Source: Nicotiana tabacum
Lineage: Eukaryota; Streptophyta; Magnoliopsida; Solanales; Solanaceae
Direction of reading: 5' to 3'
Assembly (NCBI RefSeq): GCF_000715075.1
Contig: NC_134101.1
Span: 151,999,084 to 152,063,083, forward strand
DNA: 64,000 nt
This document shows, one piece after another, positions 47,082-57,667 of this stretch (position 1 is its first letter; each line of letters begins with the position of its first letter). The translations under genes and the position numbers were made by a program. Under the pieces are notes generated by a model. That model was not told the DNA's origin. It did no database searches and saw nothing but the letters and a program-made list of their open reading frames with translations.

Positions 47082-49913
47082 GTCTGAATCTCGCACCCCC
47101 CCCCGCACTTCTTTCATTTCCTCTCTTCAGAGATAACCCAAGCAAAACCCTAGCGCCGCCCCTAAAATTCTCCACTCACCAGTGGCGGAGCCTGTCCCAA
47201 TTGATCCCAAATCAATACCACATAACCACCATACCCCCCTCACACCTAATCCACCGTTGGTTTCACTCGAATCTGTTCAATGCTCCTCGAATCTTAAATC
47301 CGAGTTCGAGCCATAAAAGTTCAAAACCAATTCCTGTTGAAACTGGTGGCATGCATCGACTCAAGCCTTTGTTTTTCATGACTAAAAGGTTGATTCATTG
47401 CAAAACTGATGTTGTTCGCTTGTTCTTAATAGAGAACAAGTGATTAGCATCAGTTTCGTGTGAATCAGGGCATCAAGTGTAACTTCGAGTTCGATCGGTG
47501 AGTTTCTATCTATCTTTGTGTCCATTTGTGGTTTTAGTTAACTTTTCATCCTTCTTCTTTTCTTCTCCTTTTCTCTGGTTGAAAACTTCACCAATTTTCT
47601 GATGTTTGAATTGTTCTAATCCCTCCGAGTATCTCCCTTTCTATATTAGCCTCATTAGTTTAATTAGGTTATTCTGATTTAATAATTTAGTTGATTCCCT
47701 ACCTATTTGTGTTAGTTAATCAGTTAATTAGTTTAGGCTTTGGAAATCATTTGTGTTTTCTTTTGTTGCTGATTTGGTTGAGTTTATTTAGCTGTTTGGG
47801 CTTTGGGTCTGACCCATTTACAAAAGAAGGGCAACCTGTTCAACTAGTTAAACCATTGGGTCAATTTGACCCACAACACGTTTGAGTTCCTGGGGTAATT
47901 AACGGAGTTTTGAGGGTAAATTGTGAAACCTGGGTAGGGAATCTTGTATAACTGAACTAGGAAGCTTTCTAGAAGCTGGGGTGGGGGCTATTTTGAAATT
48001 CTGAGGTTTACAGTAGGGGATTCTAAGCTAAAATGAAATTTTCAGAAGGTTTTAAGGGCAATTTTGAACTCTTTAAGGCTGTCCTAGTAGCTTGCCTATA
48101 AAGGCATTGTTAATTAGAGCTCAAGGCAGATTTTGAAGGGGCTGGAAATCCAGAAAATACAAAAACTAAAAACGGCTGAAGAGTTGTCCAAAATTCTGAG
48201 TAAATTGGAAATTTCTAATCCTTCCATTAGTTAGAATTCCTTGAAAAAACTTCTGAAAATCACAAATTCTCATTCTGGGGTTGAAATGGATTGAATTTGG
48301 GATTTGAAAAATTCTGGTTTAAGTTTTGTTGTTTGGTTCACTGCTCCAATGATTTTTCTGAGTGGATTTCACTGTTTATTGGGTGAATCTTGGCTGATTC
48401 TTGCTACTACTTACTAATGATCCTTCACTTCTTTTGGTTTTGTCCTTTTTCATCATCAGGTATGCACTGACTCTTGAAGTAGCATATGCGGTGCAAATAT
48501 GAAAGGCATGTAATCAAATTGAAGAGATAATGAATGCTAGATTTTGTTGTCAAATAGTTGCTCGAGTCCATATTGTGTCCATGTGTTATCTATTCCAGTT
48601 GCATTATGTATGTTTTGTTCATGTTGTTAATATTGTATTTCACTTTAAGAGTTGCATCTGGGGTCTGCTTGAATACTGTTTGGGCGTAAGAATGGTGTCA
48701 AGTCTATGATGATATATATAAGTGGAGAATTACTATTTCTTTAGTCTGATTTGGTCAAGCTTTGCTGAACCTTGGATATGTGCTTCTTAGTCGTGTATGT
48801 GTGCTCATCAAACTAGTCTCCACATGTTTCTCTTTAGTCAAATCTGATATACCATGTTTTTCCTTCTATTAGTTCTTCGTATGTTAGGTTACTCTTTCAT
48901 GGTTTGCATAGCAACTCAGTCATCCTTAGATTATCTTAACTCTTTACTTCTTGTTGTTTTCTTGCTCAAAAATATTGATTCTGTTCAGATGTGGGGAGGG
49001 GGCTGAATAAAATTTGGGGTCGTATATTTAATAGTCTCATGAGGTTCTATTAGTTGCTGAAATGAGGTTTGATCAAGTGTGGCATCTCGAGTAATTACCG
49101 TTAATTGAACCAGCTGAGAATCAATTGAACTTGGGTGATTTTCTTCTTCAATTACTTCGTCCAATTAATTCTCCTTATGCAATTGGTTCGTGTGACGAAT
49201 TTCAATTAATTAGTATGGTCGAATTATAAGCCCAAGGTCATTAGAATTCCTTAAGCTTTCTTTAATTAATGGATTGGGTCTTTGATTAATTGAGGTGTGC
49301 CAGTCAAAACCTATAACAATTCATGGCCCTCAAAAGTTTAGCTTTGGATTTCCCTTTAAAATTGGAATTGAGGTGCGCCATGCCAAATAAAATCTCAAGA
49401 TGTGTGGCCCTCATTTAATTATTCCTTTTAAATCCTGAGAATTCGAGGCATGCCATGTAGCAAATTTTTATGGCCCCCGCAAAGTTGCTAACGCGTAGTT
49501 GCTTTAAGCGCGTCATTTTAATAAAATTACCTTCCTAAATTCGGGTGCGCATTTATGTGACCCAAATCCAAATTCCAACAATATTAAAATATGTCAAAGA
49601 CCACGGGTGCATTTATGTGACGTGGTTCAAGACGTGTTTTAGTAACGTTGCAATCTATTTAAAAATGATTAAAAGCGGTTAATTAGTTAAAATTGTATCA
49701 TAGGCTAAACATGTACTAAAATCAGATAATAGGCCAATTATAACAATTGAGCAACCGTGCTAGAACCACGGAACTCGGGAATGCCTAATACCTTCTCCCG
49801 GGTTAACAGAATTCCTTACCCGAATTTCTATGTTCGCAGACCGATAATAGAGATAATCTTTTTCTCGAGTCGGGATTTGAATCGGTGACTTGGGACACCA
49901 TAAATCTCCCAAG

Positions 49914-49923
49914 TGGCGACTCT
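49914..49923 (+). other. tRNA-complementary decamer inside U5 of element B
   Basis: TGGCGACTCT is identical to the first 10 nt of the primer-binding site that starts 108 nt downstream. The same string, exact or with one change, stands at the same distance from the LTR end in both LTRs of A and in G. Confidence 0.6.
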
Positions 49924-50021
49924 GAATCTTTTAATAATAAGCTCGTTTCGATTGTCCTTTAATTGGAAAAACTCTTTTACGCTCTTCCAAGGGTGTAGGT
50001 AAAAAGGAGGTGTGACAGCTC

Positions 50022-50062
50022 TGGCGACTCTGCTGGGGATCGAACCGAGAATCTCTGGTTCA
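50022..50062 (+). other. Extended tRNA-Arg primer-binding site of element B
   Basis: TGGCGACTCTGCTGGGGATC followed by GAACCGAGAATCTCTGGTTCA is complementary to the 3' half of a tRNA (CCA end, acceptor, T arm, variable loop, anticodon stem). It begins 4 nt after the LTR end and agrees with element A apart from a few substitutions. Confidence 0.82.
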
Positions 50063-51181
50063 GGGTTCAAGAGTTCGAGCTTAAAATAATTGTTATATTT
50101 GGCTTTGTTTATTATCTGGTTTTATTACATGTTTGGGTCTAATGTGCTACTTGTTGCTTTTTACCGTTTTGCTATTATCTGAACTGTATATATAAACTAC
50201 TACGAAACCCCTCTCTTCTCCCTCCTGAGGAGTGCACGCTGGTCGTGACTTCTTTCTATTAGTGTCATATCCCAAATAGAACGAGGTTCGGACAAGTTGC
50301 AAAGCCGGATGATCTTTTGGTTACCGGTACGCAGCCCCTCTCGGCTCGAGTTGTCCGCTCGGGTAAGTCAGGTCTAGAACAATACACCCAAGTTTTAATC
50401 CTAGAATAACTCAGCCTCATGCCGGATCTCTAATAGGAACGTTTGTTTGCATCATGTGCATTTTGAATTTGGAGACTCAACACAGGGGTTGGGTTTGTCT
50501 AGGACAGGTGCACCCGAAATTAAAAGATATCCTGATGCATCTTACTTGCTACTTGCGCATTTATTTGCTTCAGATTTGCAGCTGACCGGCTTTGGAATGA
50601 AAGGAGAGAATTTGGGAAAGAAATAGCAGTGTAGAGGGTTAAGGGAGTGAATCACCTGTTTAAAGAAAAATCAGTGTCCAAATAGCGCTGAAACTCTGCC
50701 GAATTTTTGAAGAAAAAAAAGAGAAAACGAATTGAAAAATGAGAAAGGAGTTTTGTTTTCGAATATAGTTCGTTTTATTTTCCCGAATTACGCCAGTTTG
50801 ATTCCCACTGAATGTGGGATACGTAGGTAACCCCCATCGGGTCCAACTTCCTTTTTTGCAAAAAATAGCCCAAAAGAACAAAAATTTTACTTTTATTTAA
50901 AAAATAATTAGGGTGGTGTCATTCTTGTCAGAAATAGCCGAATGTCTCTAAAAGGGTGTCGGAAAGCTTCTTTTGCAAAAACAACCGCATGTGGTCATTT
51001 TTTCAAGGTTTTCACCTGTTAGCCAACACAGCCTTAAAATCTTCGTCTCCGAGGTGCTGAAAGGTCGTACTTACAAAACAAGATTTTATTTTTAAATAAA
51101 AAAAAAGAGAAAAAGTGTCAATTTTGTCTTTGAGTCAAATGAGTCTTGATTTTTGCTTAATCACCCTAATAAATGTGCAGA
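50063..51181 (+). other. Element B 5' UTR
   Basis: Non-coding leader. It contains a purine-rich run at 50700-50755 and a boundary motif at 50785-50832. No uninterrupted frame of note. Confidence 0.65.
50785..50832 (+). promoter_or_regulatory. Boundary motif upstream of ORF1, element B
   Basis: GAATTACG, TTGATTC, a perfect 5 bp stem CCCAC/GTGGG (50804-50808 and 50814-50818, loop TGAAT), then ATACGTAGGTAACC. Confidence 0.75.
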
Positions 51182-53190
51182 ATGAGCACGAGTCCAAGTT
51201 TGCCGATAACAGACATGAACAAGATCCCTTTGGAGTTGCATACGTGGTGGGAGGATCTGGGAAAATCGGAGCAAGGTAAAGTCAATCTACATTTGGGAGG
51301 TCTCACCGGGTTGTTGAAAATCAGACCTAGAGGAGATATCATAAAGGCTTTGGTTACGTTTTGGGACCCGGCCCATAACATATTTCACTTCTCGGATTTT
51401 GAACTCACTCCAACTTTGGAAGAGATAGCAGGTTATATGGGAAGTACTGAAGGGCTGAGACATAAGTATCTGATCGCTCCAAGAGCCGTTAACTCTCACA
51501 AATTCATGGATTTGTTAAAGATAAGCAAGGGAGTCCCGTACGCCGAGTTGGAGGGTGGTTTTTCCACTCTACGATTTATATATCAGAGGTACGGGCATGT
51601 AGGAGGGTTCAAAATGGGATGAGCACAAGCGTTTTGCATTCATGGTAGCTTTCCTAGGCCTTGTAGTGTTTCCCCGAAAAGACGGGAATATCGATTTGCG
51701 AGTGGCTGGAGTCGTCAAGGTCCTGATTACCAATGCCAAGAGCATTCTTGCCCCTATGATAGTGTCTGAGATATACCGGGCTCTCACAGCATGTAAAGCT
51801 GGGGCAGATTTCTTCGAGGGATGCAATTTGCTGTTACAAATGTGGATGATTGAGCACCTGTGTCATCGCCTCAGTATATGAGTTATGGATCTACAAAGAA
51901 AAGTTGCGTTGAAGAGTTTGACACAAGGATTTCAGGGTTCAAGCTGCCAGAGGGGTTTGGAGATTGGGTATCCTGCCTTCGTTCCATTACTGCGGGACAA
52001 ATAGAATGGACATTGGGTTGGCTTCCTGTTGAAGAAATTGTGTATATGCCCGCCACTGGTCCTTACTTCCTCCTGATGGGTCTGCGAGGTATTCAACCTT
52101 ACGCTCCTTACCGGGCGATGAGACACTTGGGAAGGTGTCAGGTGATGCACCCAGATGAAGATCTTAGTGTTTATGCAATCGAGGCTAGTTCTGACGGTCA
52201 ATTTCATAAAGAAATAGTTCGTTCTATTTGGAACGAATGCCAGTATTTGACGGTAAACACTCGAGTGCGTGACCTATCTAGAGGCGAAGTCTCACCCGCC
52301 TACCTTGCCTAGTATAGAAAGAAGAACACTGCAAGGCTGAACCATAAAGACCAGCCAAAAAGACTCACATTCAGGAATCCGTTGAGGCGTCGCAAGAACA
52401 GTGAGTTTGGTTGGCCAAGGAGAATGAGTACAGGGCCACAATAGGAAAATTGGAAAAGCAAGTCAGAGAACTTCAATTCGAGAATAGTTTGCAAGTCGCG
52501 GCGGATGAAGGAGAAAAGAAAAAGCTAGCCAAATAAAATGAGGCCCTTCGAGCTCAGATTCAGAAAATGAAAATAGCGGCAGAAAACCCAGCCCGAAGTG
52601 CCAAAGATGAGAAACTCATAACTAACTTGAGGCAAAAAGTGAGTGACTATAGTTTTGATTTGAACAAAGCAGAAAGTAAACTAGCCAAAGCTCGAAAATA
52701 GTTGGCTAAAAATGCAGATGAACGAGCACGCATGGTTAAGCAGTTGAAAGAAAAGTAAGATGATGAGGTCGCGGGATTAAAGAAAAGGGCCATCACCACA
52801 GAAAACAAAATGATCAAACAGGCGAAGGACTTCAAGGTTGAAAGAGAACATTGCTATACGACATTGGCACAATTAGAAATAGATCTGCAACAACTTCAGG
52901 AGCAAAATCAAGTGGTCGAGCAAACTTTGGGGGCTAGGGCCCAGCAGATTGGGCGCTTGTTACAAGAAAAAGGTGTCATAAGAGAGAGAATCAGAAACAT
53001 TGCCGATTACATCATTATGAAGTGCCAAATCTGTGAGGATATGACTCGCACTACCTTCTTCGCGGCAGTGATGACATTCGTTAAGCAGATAATGAATGAC
53101 TTGGACCGACTTCAAAGGGATCTAACATATAGGCCCGCGGCGAGACCGAATGATGTCCCACGGGCACCAGGAACATTGATGTATTCGTGA
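51182..53190 (+). pseudogene. Element B ORF1 (DUF7745-like domain plus coiled coil)
   Basis: The start chosen is MSTSPSLPITDMNK at 51182. Motifs in order: LHTWWEDLGKSEQ, LVTFWDPAHNIFHFSDFELT, PTLEEIAGYMG, a frameshift near 51620, AFLGLVVFPRKDGNIDLRVAG, another frameshift near 51870, WTLGWLPVEEIVYMP, HLGRCQVMHPDEDLSVYAIEA, a stop at 52310-52312, then a long charged coiled-coil with several stops, ending RPNDVPRAPGTLMYS at 53190. About 670 codons overall, the same layout as in A. The function of this extra Ogre protein is unknown; the coiled coil suggests self-association. Confidence 0.78.
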
Positions 53191-53473
53191 TTTCTCATTT
53201 GAGTCTGTATTTCCTTTTCCGTTAGAGTTTGTCAGTTGTGTTGAGTTTGTATTTTCTTTTTGCCGGAGTCTGTCAATTGTGTTCGAGTCTGCATTGTCTT
53301 CTGTCGAAGTATGATAGTTTGATTTTGGGGTATGTATTTCATCTCTTCCTCAGCGTCTGTTAGTTTCTCTTGGAGCCTATTAGTATTGAGCCTTTGTAAT
53401 CAAAGCGTTTGCTTTTTATAAAATTGAAAATCCCAAAATTATTTTATTATTAACTTTCGTACTTATCTTTCCA

Positions 53474-53523
53474 GAACTACGCTCGATCTGATTCATGCGG
53501 GGTCATGATACGTAGACAATCTC
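53474..53523 (+). promoter_or_regulatory. Boundary motif between ORF1 and gag, element B
   Basis: GAACTACG, CTGATTC, stem CATG/CATG (53494-53497 and 53504-53507, loop CGGGGT), then ATACGTAGACAATCT. Confidence 0.72.
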
Positions 53524-53735
53524 CATAGGATTCGACCACAACCAAAAGAGAAAAAGAAAGAAGAAGAAGAAAAAAAAGAGGAAAACAAGAGAGAGAAAAA
53601 AGAAGAAAAAAGAAGAAGAAAAGAAAAGAGAGAAAATAAGTGAAAGAAGCAATGGAAAAACAAGAGAGAAATGAGAGGATAAAAACAAAAGAAAAGGCCA
53701 GAATAGAAAAGGGGAAGGAAGAAGTTGCAAATGGA
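53521..53735 (+). repeat. Purine-rich tract between ORF1 and gag, element B
   Basis: About 200 nt of almost pure A and G (runs such as GAAAGAAGAAGAAGAAAAAA) directly after the boundary motif. The poly-phenylalanine-like frames on the opposite strand are compositional artefacts. Confidence 0.85.
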
Positions 53736-53890
53736 AAAGCCGGGATGACGCAAGCAGCCGATCAAATGCATGATAGAAACGGTTAATTGCTTAGGTGCAT
53801 TCATTCCTCAAATGTGCGGTTACCAATTTGTTAAAGCCCTAACCACTAACAAAGTTGTTGTTGATGTATTGAGTTCAAGCAGGTGATTAG

Positions 53891-56297
53891 TTGATTGTCA
53901 TTCTGGAAACTCACTCATACAACACCCGATCAAAAGACAGGCTGAATATGGCCAACCAAGAACCGGAGACAAGTATTGTTGACCCGTCAAAAGAGGTGGA
54001 AGAACTGGATGTTAATGCAATGAAGGAAGAGATGTATAAGTTAAAGCAGCAGATGGCTGAAATGTACCAAGCCTGGGCAAAAGGGCATCCACCACCGGTT
54101 TATCCCGCCAACCCTGCTTATATCCCACCATCGGCCCAGCCTTAGGAGCCTCCCACTGTGAACTCATCTCCAGCCTTTCCTCTCTACCAACAATGCTATG
54201 GTACCATTTCCCATACTTCTCAAGCTCCACCACCCAAACAAGTCCCATACCCTCCCCCACCAATTACACCCATTTTTGTGGCACCTCCACCTACTACATT
54301 ACACCGATCTTCCAGTGAACCTCTGTTCCAAACTTACGACAACTAGTACTATCCCCCTAAACCCACCTTCAAAGTTCCAAAACTATATTCTTACACCCCT
54401 CATCTTGATCTCCCGGCAGAGACCGAGAAGCCACCCAAAAATCCCTAGCATGAAGAGATGATCAAAAAGGTCAAAAGCTTAGAACAATTGTTCAGAGATA
54501 TGAGGGGGTAGGGAGGTCAAGTAAGTGTGGCTTATAAAGATTTATGTTTGTTCCCAGATGTTCAGTTACCAGCAGGGTTCAAAATACCCAAGTTTGATCT
54601 ATACGACGCGCATTGGTGACCCAATAGCACACTTAAGAGGATTCTGTAGCAAGATGAGAGGAGCAAGCGGAAGAGATGAGTTGCTGATGGCATATTTCAG
54701 CCAAAGTCTGAGCGGATTGGCATTAGAATGGTATACCAGATAAGATCACAGCATGTGGTACACATGGGACGATTTGGCCCAAGCCTTTGCCTGCCATTTT
54801 CAGTACAACCTCGAAATTATCCCAGGTCGTCTGTCATTGACAAAGATTGAGAAGAAGCTCGGTGAGAGCTTTAGGGAATATGGATTCCGTTAGAGAGAGC
54901 AAGCAGCGAGAGTTGACCCTCTGATGAAAGAAAGCGAGATGGTTGATTATTTCTTGCAGGCTTTGGAACCTACTTATTTTGGTCCCTTGGTGTCAGCAGT
55001 GGGCAAATCCTTTAATGAAGTTGTAAAAATGGGAGGCATGGTTGAGGAGGGACTCAAGTCCAATAAGATCATGAGTTATTCAGCAATTAAAGCAACCACC
55101 CAGGCCATTCAAAACGGTACTGGAGGTGTACTCGGGAAGAAGAAGAAAGATGATGTTGCTACAATTGAGTCGAGAGCTTGGGTTGGATCCAGGAACCTTC
55201 CACGTTACTACAATCCGCCTCGACCCTACCACCAAACTTACCTCCACACTCCATATAGTCCACCACAACACTACTACCCACTGCACGATCCCCATGTTTC
55301 CGTCCATCACGCACAAACCTATACCCAACCTCCCGCTCACGAACAATGGCGTGCGCCGGCTCCACCAAGTCCATACCTAGCTTCACAAAATGCCCATCCA
55401 CCCCCAAGAGCCTACAGAAATCCCCCTAGAATAGGTTTTCGGCCAAATCAAGCCTTTAAGAATGAGAGGTTGCAGAAGCAGAAGACTTTCACTCCATTGG
55501 GAGAATCATATGCTAGTCTATTCCACTGATTGAGACAGTTGGGTATGTTGAACCCGATCGAGGCTAAACTGCCGAATCCCCCTCCCAGAAATCTTGACCG
55601 CTCGGTGAGTTGTGAGTATTGTTCAGGGACCCCGGGTCACGACACAGAGAAATGCTGGAAGTTGAAAACAGCTATTCAAGAGCTCATTGATACTAATCGG
55701 ATTGAGGTCCAAGCCTCGGAGGCACCCAACATCAACCAGAACCCGTTGCCGGCTCATCATGAGACTAATATGATTGAGATAGTGCATAAGGGAGGGGAGC
55801 CTAAGAAGCCTTCGCAAACCGTCATGATGATTGGGGCTAGTGAAGCCAAGCCATTTGAAAAGTCAACAAATGAGAAGTTTGTGATCAAGTTGAACGGGGC
55901 AAATAATGAACCATCTGTGGAGGTCAAGAAGGGGTCCCCAAGTGACATTGCAGGAAAACATGAAAGAGCAAAAGTGGTTGTGCCAAGAGTAACGAACAAG
56001 CCTGTGGTAATTGTGAAGGGCGCACGCACAGATCCTGTCATTATCAAACCGGTAACTCAATTACCCATAGTCAACAGCAAGGCAGTCCTATGGAATTATG
56101 AACGAGTGATAGTGACTTACAAGGGGAAAGAGGTTAAAGAAGAAGTGTGTGAGACCCATGGTTTGACTCGATCGGGGAGATGTTTTGCCCTCGAAGAGTT
56201 GAGAAAAGCTAAGGCCTCAAAAAATAATCCAGTGTTCGTGAAAAAAGCGGTGACCGAGGAAGAAGCAGAAGAATTTCTGAGAAAGATGAAAGTATAG
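53891..56297 (+). pseudogene. Element B gag
   Basis: It starts near the NTRSKDR segment (first ATG in frame at 53948), followed by a proline-rich linker (54050-54330). The capsid-like core has FKIPKFDLYDAH, LLMAYFSQSLSGLALEWYTR and VDPLMKESEMVDYFLQALEPTYFGPL (about 54540-55000). A second proline- and tyrosine-rich linker precedes a zinc finger C-x2-C-x5-H-x4-C (55611-55655), one residue longer than the usual knuckle. It would package element RNA into particles. Stops at 54143 and near 54345 and frameshifts around 54600-54900 inactivate it; 54924-56297 is open apart from one stop at 55527. Confidence 0.82.
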
Positions 56298-57488
56298 GAC
56301 TATTCCATTGTGAAACAGTTAAGGAAGACACCGGCTCAGATCTCGCTATTGTCATTATTGATCCATTCAGACGAGCACCGTCGGGCTTTGATAAAGATCT
56401 TGAACGAAGCCCACGTTCCTGACAAATCTCAGTAAACCACTTGGAAAAGATAGCTAACAAGATATTTAAGGTAAACAGAGTCACTTTTTCTGATGATGAG
56501 TTGCCCGTAGAGGGTACTGAGCACAATAGAGCCCTTTATCTGACGGTGAAATGTGAAGATTCTGTGGTTACTCGGGTACTAGTTGACAATGGTTCCAGTG
56601 CAAATATTTGCCCTTTTTCCACTCTGAACAAGTTGAAGGTGGATGATGAAAGAATTCACAAGAACAATATCTGCGTTCGGGGATTCGATGGTGGAGGGAA
56701 AGATTCAGTCGGGGACATAGTGCTCGAGCTCACAATAGGGCCAGTTGAATTTACTATGGAATTCCAGGTGCTTGATGTGGCTATTTCTTACAACCTGTTG
56801 TTAGGATGACCCAGGATTCATACTTCCAAAGAGGGGACTACTCTGCATCAAATGGTTAAGTTTGAATGGGATAAACAGGAAATTGTTGTTCATGGCGAAG
56901 ATATTTGTTTGTTCCCAGTGATGCCATTGTTTCGTTCATAGAGTTTGAAGATGACAAGGGGCCATGGGTTTATCAGGTTGTTGACACGGTATCGGTAGAG
57001 AAAATTCCTAAAGGGAAGTGTGTGTCAACTCCAAGGGTAGCTGTTGCATCAGTCATGGTAGCCATTAAAATGTTGAAAAATGGTTTTGTGTCGGGCAAGG
57101 GTTTAGGTGCATCTCTGCAAGGTATCGTACAGCCGGTTTCTCTTCCTAAGAACTTGGATACATTTGGTTTGGGGCTCAAGCCCACAGTCGCAGACATAAG
57201 AAGAGCCAGAAAAATGAAACAGAGAGCATGGGCCCTTCCAAAGCCAGTCCCGCGTCTTTCCCGATTATTTGTCAGGACCGGTACCAGAAAGCGCCCAGTG
57301 ATGTCGGTTCCCATTTCGGTGGTTGATGTGGATGGAGATTTGATGGAAAGGTTTGAGAGGATATTCGCCGATGTGAACGTGTTGGAAGCTGGAGAGGGTT
57401 CTAGCAAGGAGGATGTGCAATTTGTTGGGCCCGGTGCAAAGATTATCAATTGGGAAGCGACTCATCTCCCCACTAGGAGGGAGTTTTG
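56298..57488 (+). pseudogene. Element B protease and G-patch exon
   Basis: After a TAG at 56295 the frame reads QLRKTPAQISLLSLL. A shift near 56430 leads into the aspartic protease ALYLTVKCEDSVVTRVLVDNG, active site D-N-G (about 56582-56592), then ANICPFSTLNKL and SYNLLLG. A stop at 56808 precedes LHQMVKFEWDKQEIVVHGED, and a third frame (56905 onward) carries NGFVSGKGLGASLQGIVQPV and FGLGLKPTVADIRRA, a G-patch (about 57070-57200). The exon ends in RREF at the splice donor 57488/57489. If unspliced, translation stops at TAG 57490-57492. Confidence 0.8.
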
Positions 57489-57667
57489 GTAGTTTTCTTT
57501 GATATTCTTTTAATTTATCTGGATTATTCCAGGATTGTAATTCAGATTCTATGTTCCGTCTGTTTGGATGTATAAGCCCCGTTATCTTTAATTTCAATGA
57601 AATGCAATTTCTCTTTTCTTTTCTTCCTGATAGTTTTATTTTTGTTTTTCTTTTCTTCCTTGTACAG
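57489..57667 (+). other. Predicted intron of element B (179 nt)
   Basis: The donor TTTG-GTAGTTTTC sits over the stop codon of the protease exon; the acceptor is a long T/C run (57600-57665) ending TTGTACAG. Removing it joins a phase-2 codon end (TG) to T and continues in the reverse transcriptase frame without a shift, deleting the TAG. Ogre elements are known to have a spliced intron between protease and reverse transcriptase, where splicing sets the ratio of short to long polyprotein. Confidence 0.8.

Larger units (their letters stand above)
46425..50017 (+). repeat. Element B 5' LTR
   Basis: 3593 bp, from TGTGAGCACGTG to GGAGGTGTGACA. A TATA-like box lies at 47069-47081, followed by a CT-rich start region and CAAAACCCTAGCGCC (near 47142), a leader of the sort seen in plant genes. 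Just upstream is an inverted pair GATCTGAGCCGTTGAT/AATCTAACGGATCAGAAC (47018-47058). If this promoter is used, the U5/leader part of the LTR exceeds 2.9 kb. TGGCGACTCT occurs at 49914-49923. Confidence 0.9.

Noticed and set aside
47201..47885. Possible host gene exon after the gene-like leader at 47100
   Set aside because: The frames are short, and the whole stretch lies inside the 5' LTR bounded by TG/CA and the primer-binding site; no conserved protein is recognised.
53493..53804. Hydrophobic phenylalanine-rich open frames on the minus strand, also at 60469-60842
   Set aside because: They are translations of the complement of purine tracts, with no start context or homologue.
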